This document shows, one piece after another, positions 12,100 to 24,531 of a stretch of DNA of 64,000 bases. Origin of the DNA: Cheiracanthium punctorium. Its lineage: Eukaryota; Arthropoda; Arachnida; Araneae; Cheiracanthiidae. Position 1 is the stretch's first letter; every line of letters starts with the position of its first letter. The stretch is from contig JAWZYV010016956.1 in assembly GCA_038373885.1 (NCBI GenBank), forward strand, positions 186,001 through 250,000. Direction: 5' to 3'. Made by a program: the position numbers and the translations under genes. The notes below the pieces were generated by a model. That model had not been told where the DNA came from. It did not search any database and was given only the letters and a program-made list of their open reading frames with translations.

Positions 12100-12757
12100 A
12101 ATTATTTTTTAAAATCATTTTTGAAGCTGTTTTAAAAGGGGGGAAAACGCAGGCATTTTCTTTGAACTTCTCCAGATCTATCCAACAAAAGGTTTAATGG
12201 TGACGTGAAAACTTCGCCAATCTCACTTTCGATTTGAATATAAGCTGGGGAGCAAAGCCCTTACATTTGTGCAGCTGTAGGTCTGCTGGTGGCCTTGATT
12301 TCATAGTACCTGCATTCTTTTTATTTCATTTTCTATTACACCCGAGATTCATTAATTAACGTCGCATATACATACACCTGCCATTGACAATTTATTACAC
12401 CCGTATCTCTGGTTTTCTCCTTTCACCCACATACACGAGAGTGATCTCCGATTTCGCCGACCTCCTTTGCTTCCGATGTGGGGCTTTTTGCAGAGTTTGC
12501 CGATCGGGACAATGTCGTGTCACGCTTGCTTGACCATGTGGGTGAGAGTATTCTCACAAAGCACCTCGACCGCCAAACACCCTTATGTAAATCGCGTTCC
12601 CTTAGAAATCGTTGGCTTCAAAACATAACCAGATTTTTTTTTTTTTTTCCCCCACATTTTCTCAATTTCAACATATCCGACGGTAAAATTTTTGTTTGTA
12701 TTTTTTTTTTCTCTCTCTCTCTCTCTTTCGCATGAAGTTGGTGAATTTCATAGTGTT
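12100..12757. other. apparently unique spacer
   Basis: Mixed composition with a CT run at 12711-12727. An 85-codon frame at 12478-12735 starts plausibly but runs into poly-F and poly-S low complexity. No gene is claimed. Confidence 0.4.
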
Positions 12758-12988
12758 TTAACTAGGCTTGGGAAAAAAAAAAGATTGTCCTTGATAGACG
12801 TTGCCCGTGGGCCTGTTTGTAACAGTTAATGAGCCTGTTGTTGATATATTATTGATATTATCGCCATAAGTGAGCCGAATCTCGATTAAGCCGACTTCCG
12901 TATAATCCAGTCGGTGCGTTTTGCAGCTACAAAAAAAAAAAAAAAAAAAAAAAAAATACGAAATCACTAGGCAGTTTAATTCAGTTAA
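12758..12988. repeat. tandem duplication, unit 1 (TTAA-bounded)
   Basis: A unit starting TTAACTAGGCTTGGG and ending TTCAGTTAA recurs at 13505-13721 with very few substitutions. The main differences are homopolymer lengths (a long A-tract here, a short one there). Inside are ATTAAGCCGACTTCCG words reminiscent of pogo-like ends. Confidence 0.85.
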
Positions 12989-13508
12989 CCCTTTGAGGCG
13001 CAACCCTTTCCCCAATGCTGAAAAAAGGTCAGCCGTTGCCATTGCTCGATTTAACTACCAGCAAGATGGCGGACGATCGAAACGTTCATCGCGTGCCACA
13101 GATCTAGAGACCCTTTTTTGACGCGTGCGTCAAAAAAGGGTCTCTAGATCTGTGGCACGCGATTGCGTCAAAAAAGGGTCTCTAGATCTGTGGCACGCGA
13201 TGAACGTTTCGATCGTCCGCCATCTTGCTGGTAGTTAAATCGAGCGATGGCAACGGCTGACCTTTTTTCAGCATTGGGCAATCTGTCCGTCTGTTCTCGC
13301 ATTCTTCCATTTTTCAGCAGATGTCAGTGCTGTTAAAAATAATAGTGAGAATTTTTTTATGACGTTCTAAAAAGGAAAGGATTCTCGCGGAGCTATGTCA
13401 CCCGCAACTATTTTTATAGAAATCAAATCTATTCTTTATGACTGGCAACAGTCAAAACGTCAGAGTTTGGTGTTCCCAGAGCGGGAACACTGCGCGTTAA
13501 AGGGTTAA
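12985..13508 (-). mobile_element. TF-MITE copy C, at the junction of the tandem duplication
   Basis: TTAA stands at both ends (12985-12988, 13505-13508). The end near 12989 is CCCTTTGAGGCGCA and the other is TGCGCGTTAAAGGG. The foldback centre is rearranged: the right arm has an extra partial copy of TCTCTAGATCTGTGGCACGC, giving two nested hairpin tips. The terminal palindrome near 13480 is intact. Both TTAA copies are shared with the flanking duplicated units. Confidence 0.85.
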
Positions 13509-13721
13509 CTAGGCTTGGGGGGGGGGGGAAAGGGATTGTCCTTGATAGACGTTGCCCGTGGGCCTGTTTGTAACAGTTAATGAGCCTGCTGTTGATATAT
13601 TATTGATATTATCGCCATAAGTGAGCCGAATCTCGATTAAGCCGACTTCCGTATAATACAGTCGGTGCGTTTCGCAGCTACAAAAAAAATCCGAAATGAC
13701 TAGGCAGTTTAGTTCAGTTAA
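13505..13721. repeat. tandem duplication, unit 2
   Basis: Second copy of the 12758-12988 unit, ending TTCAGTTAA at 13721. It begins with a G-tract where unit 1 has an A-tract. The minus-strand ORF at 13509-13832 translates this repeat and is not taken as a gene. Confidence 0.85.
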
Positions 13722-13914
13722 AAAGCATGGCGTAAGTACTGTAGAAATCGCGGACGCATAATACACTGCAGAACTTAAACCGTTTACCTCTGCTAAAAAG
13801 GATAAAGGAATAATTTTATTGCAAAACAACACCTGGGGGAAAAAAAAAAAAATTCATAGTGTGACATATTTCGTCAAGGAGAGTGGTGCTAAACGCAGCG
13901 GATATGTTACAATT

Positions 13915-13946
<32 letters not shown>

Positions 13947-14756
13947 AGAAAATACTTCCCTGTGAAATAATTTCAAAGCAAACTGGGTCTCTAAAATTAC
14001 TAAGAGATCATTAAATATAGTAGCTATTCCTATTTTTCAAAACATTGCTTCGGTTATTGGATGTATAATTGTCTAGTTATGAGAACTTGTTGCAGAGTTA
14101 TCCTTAAAAGCTTTTACAAATGTGCTTATTCATTTGTACTGCATTTCAACCGATGGAATCGTTGCTTAATCTAGTTCAATTGCTGCAAGGCTTTATTGTG
14201 AAATATTTAAAGTGACTAAAAAATTTGTCTACTGGGCCATAAAACAATTTTCCACGATCCTTATTTTAATCGTTGTATAACTTAGCTGTTTTGGCCAAAC
14301 CTTGACTTACTATGAATATTTATTATTGTTACTATTATTAAATGATTGATTTTAACTAAACTTTCATATGCAATCGGACATTCAGAATTATAATTCTTTG
14401 ACATTCTCGTTTTGATTAAAAAAAGTAATAAATGTATGCTGTGCTATATTTTTACGTGGCAAATGGGAAAAAAAAAAAAAAAAAAAAAAAAACTTTCTGA
14501 ATTTCTCCAAATATAATTGTTTTTTTTTTTGGCTTTAATATTTTTTTATTAATTTTATTTTTTTAAACTTTCTAAAAATTACCAATCAGTGTGTGCCCTT
14601 AAAGTATAAAAAAATTAGGAAGGTACTATTTCATAACAACTGTTTTTATTATTATTATTATTATTATTCAGGATATCTTGGTATGAAACTCCTTGTTTCT
14701 GGTATGTGCTAGTAAATCGCTTTGTAAAAAATAAATTATCATTCTTATATTTAACT
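13722..14756. other. AT-rich spacer with homopolymers
   Basis: T-tract near 13917, A-tract near 14469 and (TTA)n at 14649-14668. Nothing else recognised. Confidence 0.5.
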
Positions 14757-16000
14757 AGCTGAAGTACCCGTTCTTCGCACGGGAATGAATGGACTTTTTG
14801 ATATTACGATTTGTGGTGATTACTATTCATTGTAATAAACAGATATAGCAAAGTGGATATCGCGTTATATTGTGTCCAATAATCATGCATACCGAATTGC
14901 AAGGCAATCGTTTGTACGGTGCAGAAGGCCATGCGGCGTAGCGCAATCTAGTGGCGAGTTTTAGCAAAACGGATACGTCGAAAATATTTTTCGCATTCAG
15001 ATATCGATGTATACGAATTTTCATGACTATCGGCTGGACAGTCCTGAAGTTCATGTGTTGACGCGACATCTAGTGGCAAGTTATAGGAAAATGGATAGCG
15101 CCAAACTCTTCCCCGTGTTCAAATATCTATGTATACCTATTTTCATAGCGATTATTTGCACAGTCAAGAAGTGATACACTGCAGGGACATCTAGTGGTAA
15201 AGTAATGATTAAGTAATGATTTGCCACAGCGCCGTCAAGTGGCGAGTTAAAGCAAAATGGATAGCGCCAAAATATTCTCATTGTTCAAATAGCTATGTAT
15301 ACTGATTTTCATAGCGACCGTGTTCAACTATCTATGCATACCAATTTTCATAGCGATTATTTGCACAGTCAAGAAGTGATACACTGCAGGGCCATCTACT
15401 AGTTAATTAAAGTAATGATTTGCTACAGCGCCGTCAAGTGGCGAGTTATAGCAAAATGGATAACGCCAAAATATTCTCATTGTTCAAATAGCTATGTATA
15501 CTGATTTTCATAGCGACCGTTTGAATGGTCAAGAATTTGGCCTGCTGCAGCGTCATCTAGTGGCGAGTTAAAATAATAATGCATTGCAGTGTCATCTAGT
15601 GGTGAGTAACATCAAAAGGAACGCAGTTAGAATATATTCTTCGTGCTCAAATGTGTAAGTATAAAAAATTTTATGCCGATCGATCGAACGGTGTAGAAGT
15701 TGATGCTTTGCAGCGCCATTTAGCGGCAAGTTACAGCAAAATGGATAGTGAAAAATATTCTCCGTGTTCTAATATTCGCGTGTACCAAATTTCATCGAAA
15801 TCGGTTGGACGATATTCGCATAGCAAACGGCTAAACGGAATAGAATTCAACGTTGTTCTGCGGCACCAAGTGGCAAGTTAAGGAAAACGGATAGCATAAA
15901 AACCTTCTCCATCATAAAAGACTTAGGTGAACCAAATTTCATCGTGCAACGGTGCTCAAGTTTTTCAACCTCATAAACACATACCAACATTCATTTTTAT
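14757..16000 (+). repeat. diverged ~120-bp tandem array
   Basis: After a leader containing CCCGTTCTTCGCACGGG (a 7-bp-arm hairpin), a unit of about 120-125 bases repeats roughly seven to nine times. Each carries CATCTAGTGGCGAGTTA, AAATGGATAGCGCCAAAA and TTTTCATAGCGA words. Units start near 14936, 15063, 15228, 15427, 15549, 15591, 15712 and 15859, and the block at 15228-15380 is re-duplicated at 15427. The ORFs at 14827-15281 and 15651-16124 run through the units and are not genes. It may be the tail of a larger mobile element, as a matching leader word occurs alone at 5884. Confidence 0.75.
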
Positions 16001-16748
16001 CTATAACCAGTGTTATTATATATACCAGTCTCAAATAAAATCCAGTTTCAAATCTAAGCCTCGCCAAAGTGCCAACATACGCCATTTTGCAAGAGTTTTT
16101 TCAGGGAATCATTCGAAGCATTGACTTAGCAGCAATCAATATGGGAAATGGTTCGACCGCCAAAGAGTAGCACGCATTTCTTTGAAAATTGGAATCCCTT
16201 AATTCAGCCGATTTTTTTTTTAAATTATCAACTATAATGTGTTTTATTCATCGTTACTCCGATGTACTAAATGAGAAGATTTCAATTTTCTGAAATTTGG
16301 CAGAATTCCCCCAACTTAAATCAATGTATTCAATTGGCGAGAATTCTGAAGTTAGATCGCTTGAAATCCCTTAATAACTGCATTATTTCTTAACGGATCA
16401 TTAAAATTTAACGCTGTATTCTAATAAAACCTTTGCACTTGTTTTCAAAAATCTATTTCCTTAAGCTCTCAATAAATTGCGCAAAGCCGAAAACTGTGCA
16501 AACCGCTAGAACTCACTAACTCAAAATCCATATTTCAGCCATTTTAATTTTTCGCCAAACAAAAAGAATTTACACATTAGCCTCGGAAATCTTCAATTCT
16601 TATTGTTTTGCGTGTAAAGCATTACATTCCTGCTCTGATTTCCCATGCACACGATATTATAATTAAAAAAAAATAACCTTACGAATATAAAGTAACAACA
16701 AAAAAAAAAATCATTATTATTCTTTTATTTTTACTTTGAGAATTTAAA

Positions 16749-17231
16749 ACATTTTATTCGGCAAAATCGCCACACATGGCAACCACGATCCTTATTTCAC
16801 ACTTTTTTCATTACAGGGGTTACAATTACGGAAAGCTTTTTGCGTGAAGAGCATAAAAAATCTCTTAAATTCCGGGAACGGATGGACTTTCAAAGTTTTA
16901 AAGTGGACTACGATTTATTCTATATTATTTTACATATCTGTGCTAAATTTCAGGCCGATAGGTTCATTTTTGTGGATTTGTATACGAACGACATTTTATT
17001 CGGCAAAATCGCCACACATGGCAACCACGATCCTTATTTCACACTTTTTTCACTACAGGGGTTACAATTACGGAAAGCTTTTTGCGTGAAGAGCATAAAA
17101 AATCTCTTAAATTCCGGGAACGGGTGGACTTTCAAAGTTTTAAAGTGGTCTGTGATTTATTCTATATTATTTTACATATCTGTGCTAAATTTCGGGCCGA
17201 TAGATCCATTTTTGTGGATTTGTATACGAAT
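16749..17231 (+). repeat. 242-bp tandem duplication
   Basis: Two nearly identical units (16749-16990, 16991-17231) each begin ATTTTATTCGGCAAAATCG and end near TTTGTGGATTTGTATACGAA. The predicted peptides in two frames repeat accordingly (REEHKKSLKFRER...). Followed by (CAAA)n and TTTATTTATAAGATA, which resembles a non-LTR retrotransposon tail. Confidence 0.85.
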
Positions 17232-17290
17232 CAAATCCACAAACAAACAAACAAACAGAATTTCATTTTTATTTATAAGATAATCGTAAT
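17232..17290 (+). mobile_element. possible 3' tail of a non-LTR retroelement
   Basis: Tetranucleotide run ACAAACAAACAAACA followed by a short A/T-rich terminus, directly after the tandem units. Similar tails occur on RTE-like elements of arthropods. No reverse transcriptase motif is present nearby. Confidence 0.3.
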
Positions 17291-17299
17291 TTTAAATAT

Positions 17300-19371
17300 T
17301 GAAAAAGCATTTACTGTACTAAAAAGTAGTTATTTCACGAATTGCATTATCTACAACTAGGTCTAAAGTATGCAATTTGTCATATGATTTCTTTTGTTGT
17401 ATCTTCGTTTTTTTCCCCAAGCGAAAACCACTAGGTGTAATTAATTCAGTATTACAACAATATTATTTTAATATTTTTATTACACGAGAAGTGAAAAAAA
17501 AAATACCTTCAGATTATAGTCAATTCTTGTGAACTCTTAAGAAATTGACAAATAGCTCTTTTAAACTTATAAAGAACAATAATTTGCATGTTTTAAAGGA
17601 GGGGGGGGGGATATTTCTCCAAAGATATATTGACTATAAATAGATATAAGGACGAAAAAACTAAATTAAGTGCGAAAACGAAATCTGTACTCTTTGTAAC
17701 ATTCGGAAAAAATGAATGAATTTAATCCAGCTTGAAATTTTTGAATAGTAGTTCAATAGAGTTATTTGTAGGAGGTATTATTTTATATATTTATAACTGT
17801 GTTATTTTAGGAAGCAGATTTTCATAATGTGTTCGTCTAAAATACAAACATTTAGGCTGCATATACGATGCACTTGGACCAGGAGTATGCATAAACGTAA
17901 CTTTACAGTCATTATATTCATCACAGCACTCCACTAAATATTATAAATGCGAATACAAGTAACCATTTCACAAATTACATCAGTTAGAAGTGAGCTGGCT
18001 GTATTATGCAATTTTGAAGTTGTTACTTTAATTTTTTTAGGGGGGAGGGAGGGGCGTACATTAAGAACTTTTTAATTTTTAAAATCAAGACAATTAAATA
18101 TAAGAACGAAAACTTCATCTTTTAGAAAATTTTTCTTTAGGCATATTCCAGCATCAAACGAATTTCGTACCTCGATATCCTGGGTTTTAAAAACAAATCT
18201 TTAATTAAGAAATATCACCTTTCTAATTCTTTTTAATCGTAAAGGACAAATATTTATAAGTGTTTCTATTAAAGTTTCAGAAAAATATGATAGGCCGTTT
18301 TTTACAATCCTAATTCGGTAACTTCTAAAGGCGGTTTTTTTCCATTTGTCATGTAAAAGTGCATCAAAACATATATTTATTATTATTATTATTTTAAAAG
18401 CTGGATTTATATTCCTCATGTAAATAGCTCCAAATTGGTACCAGCATTATTCCGTTATTTCTCAAGCTTATTGCAGTTTTTGTCAGTAGTTCTAAATCTA
18501 AAACCAGACTTTCGGTAAAAATGATCGTTCTTTAAATGTCTATGCCAATAACGGACAAAATGTTTTACAAATTGGTATACGAAGGTTTCACGACCATAAA
18601 TTTTGATGATAATTAAAAAAAAAAAAAATCTTATATGGAGTAATAAATTTTTCTAATATTGGGTGATTTGACATGGAATGACCGATAATTTTTTTACTAC
18701 TCGGTGTCACCGAATACTCCATGCAAATTTCCCGAGTACCGAGTTTATACCGAGTAGTACTCGGTACATTTCTCGATAGAATGGCGAAGCCTAAGTGTAT
18801 ATACAGTTGTACAGTTAATAAGCAGCAACGAATAATTCTGTAAACATATTTTTAAAAATTGTTATGGTTTTAAAAACATCCACGAAGTGTATACCCATTG
18901 TAGACGAAAAATCAGTGGTGCAAAATTTGTTTTGCGACCACTTTTTCGTTTCTTGCGTTTTTTCTATTCTGCAGGAAGTGTTATCTACCTTATCTCCTGA
19001 TGTCCTCAACCCTGGAACAATCAAAGGAAAAAGGTGGGGTGGATGGCCCTTGTAACTACTTGTAATTATGTGGCTCCAAAATGCGGCGCTTGTGACCAAT
19101 CAGGATGCTGCTTAATATTGCATGTGGCTATTGACATTTTAAATTGTAACATGCTGGGAGTTAACTTCAACGGATGGCGGCGGGTCCATGACTGATATAC
19201 ATGCATATTATCCAGCATAAAAATTTTATACATGATTATAAGGAGTTACCGGTTGACAGAGTCCATATCACAACTTACTGTGTGATCTGATAAAAATCGA
19301 AGTGACGTCATTTCCCGATGTAGTATCTGCAGACCAGTTTTACTCGTTCCCACCTATTACATAACATGAGC
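17300..19371. other. spacer with a hAT-like fragment
   Basis: Mostly unremarkable AT-rich DNA. At 18695-18780 ACTCGGT/ACCGAGT words repeat in both orientations, like a degraded hAT end. A TGACGTCA octamer lies at 19303-19310. The overlapping frames at 18815-19099 have no recognised domain. Confidence 0.45.
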
Positions 19372-19842
19372 TTAACCCTTTAACGCGCAGTGTTCCCGCT
19401 CTGGGAACACTGACGTTTTAACTGTTGCCAGTCACGAAGAATAGATTTGATTTCTATAAAAAATAATTGCGGGGGCATAGCTCAACGAGAATCCTTTACT
19501 TTTTAAGCATGTCATTTCCCGTAAAAAAATTATCACGATTATTTTTAACAGCACTGACATCTGCTGAAAAATGGAAGAATGCGAGAACAGCTGGATAGAT
19601 TGCCCAATGCTGAAAAAAGGGCAGCCGTTGCCATCGCTCGACTTAACTACCAGCAAGATGGCGGACGATCGAAATGTTCATCGCGTGCCACAGATCTAGA
19701 GACCCTTTTTGACGCAGCTGGCTGTGCCGGCACAGCCAGCTGCGTCAAAAAAGGGTAGCCATCTTGCTAGTAGTTAAGTCGAGCGATGGCAACGGCTGCC
19801 CTTTTTTCAGCATTGGGAAAGGGTTATGCCTCAAAGGGATAA
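19372..19842 (+). mobile_element. TF-MITE copy D
   Basis: TTAACCCTTTAACGCGCAGTG on the left, AAAGGGATAA on the right (second target mutated to ATAA). The terminal palindrome GTTCCCGCTCTGGGAAC is intact, but the following CCAAACTC word is missing. The foldback meets at GCTGTGCCGGCACAGC near 19728; the right arm has lost an internal block of roughly 60 bases after AAAAGGGT. Confidence 0.85.
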
Positions 19843-19861
19843 TGGAGAGAAAATTATGTAA

Positions 19862-20262
19862 TTAAACCTTTATCTATCAAATTAAGAACTGATAAGAGTT
19901 TCTGCTTGAAACTATTCATTTTCTCCTGTTTTTGTTAGACAAAAAATGATCACTAATGATTAACGTAAAATAAAGGAAAATCGAGAAAAAAAAAATAAGC
20001 ATTAGAGATGCGTCTGATGACTGTTTCATATAAGCAATTGAGTCGTTTTCGAAAGAGTATGCCACAACAAGAAGCGGAAAGTTATACATTTAAAACAATC
20101 TTATTTTAATAGATCATGCAGTCATGATGTAAGCTGATTAAATGAAGTATTTGGTAGTGATTTTTCTAAGAAATGGTTACACTGAATTTTAATTAGTACT
20201 TTTTTTTAAAACATTTTTATTTTAACGATACTTCTATGTCCCGTCTGTAGATAAAGGGTTAA
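19862..20262. mobile_element. second TTAA-bounded element
   Basis: It begins TTAAACCTTTATCTATC and ends GTAGATAAAGGGTTAA, giving the terminal repeat ACCTTTATCTA/CCCTTTATCTA next to TTAA. The interior is unrelated to the TF-MITEs. It starts only about 20 bases after copy D, suggesting a local preference for TTAA targets. No ORF. Confidence 0.5.
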
Positions 20263-21924
20263 ACTATTAGACACGTGCATTTTTTTCAAATTATGAATAT
20301 TGCTGTGAAATATTGTGCAATTATTAAAGATTATTGAGAGAACCTACTTTACAGTACATATTTTTTGTTTTGCGTAGCATGGACTTCTTAGCATATTTGT
20401 TAAAGTTGAGCTACTTAAATAATAGTATGAAACCTTCACTATAAACAGTTTGAAGTATTGTTACAAAGGATTTTCTAAATGTGACCTTAAAAGTTATACA
20501 GCGGTGCTGCCGATTGTAATAAATTTGAGTTGTAAAACAATTTTTAAAAACAAACAAACAATTTCAAGAACATGAAAATTTCAAAATGTTGCTTCAAAAA
20601 GTTTTCCTCTTCACTTTTGTAAATAGCTACTAAGTGAAAATTGTGACTTTCGAGGAAAAAATCTTAATAGTACGATTATTTGCTGTATGTACCATATTTT
20701 GTGAAAATTTGTGTTTAAGATTTCATTCCTAAAGTTTCAAGCTTTTCATTTGTTAGAGTGCTCAATATAACGTGCGAAGAAATATTGTGCATTTTTTTTG
20801 AGTGATTTGTTGATTTTTAAAACTGTTACAATCCATATAACATGTTGTTTCTTCGAATAATATAGCTTGATGCTTGAAGTAAGAAAATTTTATATTGTAA
20901 AAAAAAAATTTAAAGTGTTTTGTGTATTTTTTATTTTAATGAACAGTTTTCTGATAAGGTATTTAATAATATTTTCTTTTTCAGGTAAGTTGTTTATACT
21001 GTATTGTTTGGATACTTTCACGGACCTGGAGGAAGAGGAAAGGTAAATTTGAATCGGTGTTTCAAAAACCGCTTAAGTCACTGCTTTTCTGGAATCAGTA
21101 GTAACTGCACAACATAAAAATAAATAAATAAATAAAAAAACACGTGGTTTTTCAAGGACTTGTTTGGGTTTGTTATAACGATTAGGCCCTAAAATGTGTA
21201 ATACTTTTATTTTGTGAACATTGATATTCAAAAGTTTATTAAAAGTATCGGTTTGACAGTGTTTTGAAAAATCATGACTTTGGCGGTTTTTGAAATGACC
21301 AGACTCATTTGTATTTTACTGATTTATCGAAAACAGTAGAATCTCTGACGAACTAGCTTGGTTCCAGTTAATTTCGTAGTATATAGATTTTTGCAGTTGT
21401 TTAATAACCTACAAGGCACCTAATACCATGTGTGCAACAACCACTTTAATTATTCCTCTACGTCTATAAAATACTACTTTGGACATTTTTCGATTTTTAA
21501 GAGTATTTATATATAGATAGCAACGATATAAATTGTACTATCGCGTGTAGATACACTTACTGTTCATATTATTGCCAAAACTAATTGAAATTTAAACAGT
21601 AATCTTTCGAATGGTTTTGTTTATTTTAGAAAATTAACAAAAAATAGTTAGCAAAAGAGCTTTGACTCGGAAAAAATGACTGTGTGTTTGAGTTCGTCCT
21701 ATCAAGAAATGATTTGAATACTAAAATTTCAAAATAAATACCAAAAAATGTATAGCTGAGGTCCAGTGTACCGCATACAAAACTGAAATAAAGTGATTTT
21801 CTAGTAAAATATTAGGTTATTAATTTTTAAACTATTTTTCCCCAAATAATAATTACTAACATAATCACATATATTTATTTCAAACACAGAAAAGAAATTG
21901 AGCCATGTAGGGTTAAGGGAGTTC
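20263..21924. other. AT-rich spacer
   Basis: Nothing recognised; short homopolymers only, and no ORF of useful length. Confidence 0.5.
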
Positions 21925-22322
21925 CACCTGAAAAGCGGCCGTCGTTACAGGACTTTTGAATAGCTTTAAGAACAAACCATTAATGTTAGACACTCGAAAA
22001 AGTTAATAATGCTTCTTCACACAATGCACTATGGATTAATACTAACTGTAAAGTTGTTATCTCATGGAACTTACAGAAAAAAATTCGATAAGCATAAAAA
22101 ATCGCCTTCAAAAATAGGTCGATTGGTTACCTGTTTAGGGAAATATTGCAAAATTCGGTATGTTTAACATTTTTTCCCTGAGTGTTTCGTGACTCCTATA
22201 GGTTCATTTTTGTAACTGTTCACCATACAACTTCTAAAGAGTCCTAAATTTTTTTCGGTTTCTTCGGGAAGCACAATTAAATTTTTTAAAAAGCTATTCA
22301 AAAGTTGCATGACCGAAAGACC
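21925..22322 (+). mobile_element. M2 MITE, copy 2 (most complete)
   Basis: Starts TTCCACCTGAAAAGCGGCCG, then GGACTTTTGAATAGCTTTAA. It ends TTAAAAAGCTATTCAAAAG followed by TTGCATGACCG, so the two ends form an imperfect inverted repeat around ACTTTTGAATAGCTTT. Length is about 400 bases with no coding capacity. The superfamily is not assigned because the target duplication is unclear. Confidence 0.65.
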
Positions 22323-22369
22323 CTCAAGCAAATATCAAAAACTTTTTTGTAAATTCGACAAGTTCAAAC

Positions 22370-22490
22370 GTATTTATCATGACTCTCGATTAAAAAGAAC
22401 CCGTCTCTCTTGAATCTCGTAGGAAAGGGGGGGGGGGCGGTAAATTCGAGATTAAGGAGTTTCGAGTTCATAGAGGTTTTAAAACATTTT
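22370..22490. mobile_element. pogo/Tigger-like remnant
   Basis: Words such as TTGAATCTCG and AATTCGAGATTAAGGAG around a G-tract resemble pogo-family ends (compare 51355-51935). Confidence 0.3.
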
Positions 22491-22609
22491 TTAATTGACT
22501 ATGTAAATGCTTTAGAAAAACATATGTAAATGGCTTTCTACGGCTATGTAAATGCCGTAGAAAAATTTTGTCGTATAATCGCAAATTAATTGTACATACA
22601 TCCATAACA

Positions 22610-23000
22610 TTATTTGAACATTAATATTCGGTTCGGCCGAATACTTGAATATTCGGCAACCGAATAGTAACAAATTTAAGTATTCACCAATCGGTAAACA
22701 AATACATTTTTTTTTTTTTTTTATCATGAATGAAGGATATGGTATAGTACCATAGTACTAAACTGATTCAAGTTGTTACTTACTATCACATGTAAGTAAG
22801 CGTTAGAAACCCTTAGAGCCCTAACATAGCGTTACACAATCACACAAAAACTAATATCACAATGAAATTAGTTTTAATGTAAGAGGAAACACTCGTATGT
22901 TAAATTTGAATTTTATTGCTTTTCAATTTTCCTTAAATCTCATGATACATTACATTAACCTTGCTATTACTAACTGATTTAAATTTGAAACTAACCAGGG

Positions 23001-23034
<34 letters not shown>

Positions 23035-23385
23035 CACAGCATTAAGTGTTCATAAATATGTAAAGTCAATTAACTGCTAATTTTTAAAATAAAATATGCA
23101 GGTAAAAAAATTACCAGCATTTCACTAATATTTAAAAAAGTTATTAATAATATATAAAGGAAACACACTTGGATATTAAATTTTGCATTATTTTAATTTT
23201 TGAAGTTTTACACCATATGAAATATTGTTTAAGAAAAAAAACTAATTAAATTAATCCTTGCATAATCAAAGTTTAATAACGGTTTAATAAGTTTAATAAA
23301 TTTTAACCAAGTATTCGGTATTAGGGCCGAATATTCGGTATTCATTATTCGGCAAAATATGGTACTCGGTGCATCCCTAATACAT
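22610..23385. mobile_element. decayed hAT-like element rich in ATTCGG
   Basis: Two blocks (22618-22670 and 23310-23385) carry CCGAATATTCGG-type words in inverted arrangement. The right edge reads GGTACTCGGTGCATCCCTA, complement TAGGGATGCACCGAG, a hAT-like start. The left terminus is eroded. An A-tract of about 30 bases lies at 23002. Confidence 0.45.
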
Positions 23386-24531
23386 ATGTACCTTTTGACA
23401 ATAAAAATTAGTCTTTCTATGACTTCTTTATTAGCTTTCTAAATTTAATAAGATCCGCAAATTCCTCGTGGCCAACATTTTCCTGAAATTTAAGAAATCT
23501 TGGTTAAAAGTTCTACGGGCTGCTCTGCTTCTTTTGCTGTCTCCTCTTTGTCTGTATTGGAATGCAACTTCTGTTCGTGAATAAAAGCGGCCATATTTTT
23601 GTCATTGGGAATCAAATTTTGTAATTTACGCTATCCAAAATTCTAAATACAGAGATTTTGAAGGAATTTTTTCTTGAGACAAGTATGGGGATGTTCACTG
23701 AATTTATATTGTTAAAAGTAGGATATTTTAGAAATTTCGGCATATACAGAATATTTACCGATCTGGAAAATGGGAACTAGGTCAGGAAAGTCCTGGAAAA
23801 GGCAAAATGGGTCTGGAATATTCTTCAAAAGAATTAATTTCCCCTCGTATGAAAATTTCTTGCTAGGTTTTTGTTTTTTGTCGGACTCCAGAGAATAAAA
23901 ATTGCTAATAAAGCTGATTTATGTTGAAGTAAAATAAATGAATCAATGTTTTTAACGCATACCCCAGAAACATTCTGATTCATTCATTTTGAGTTGTGGT
24001 GTTTCTTGTGACAGGAGGGTCAAAAAGCTATCTGTCTATGACCTGTGATAAAGTAAGGAACTTATCATTATCACTCCGTATTCTCACAGATTTGAAGTGT
24101 AGTAGACCAAAGATAAAAATTTGTGTTTGAAATTTGGTGTCTGCATTTAATCTTCTAGATATTACATAAGTATTCCAGTAGCACAAACAGTATTGGCCAA
24201 TATTGGTTAAATCTGAACTTACCAGTATCCTACTTGAAACTCACAGTAATTTTTTTTTCTATCCAACTTAAGTGCATCAACAATTTTAGTACAGTTAAAA
24301 ATTTATTTCAAATACGTTGTAGCAAAGTGTTTAAATATAAAAAGGGGGTGGTTGCTATTGAGGGATTTCCCAAAGTAAAATGCTTGGTCAGGTTTTTTTT
24401 TTTTTTTTTTTTTTTTCCTGAAGCTCCCATAGCAGTCTGGTAAAAGTCAGGAAATTGACTTTTAGAAATTTAATAGACACCCTGATAAAGAGGTTTTCGA
24501 GGTAAACAGATTCGAGATATATGGGTTCAAC

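Noticed and set aside
16840..17283. 147-codon ORF with an internally repeated REEHKKSLKFRER segment.
   Set aside because: The repetition is the 242-bp tandem duplication. A second frame is open over the same bases and no known domain is present.
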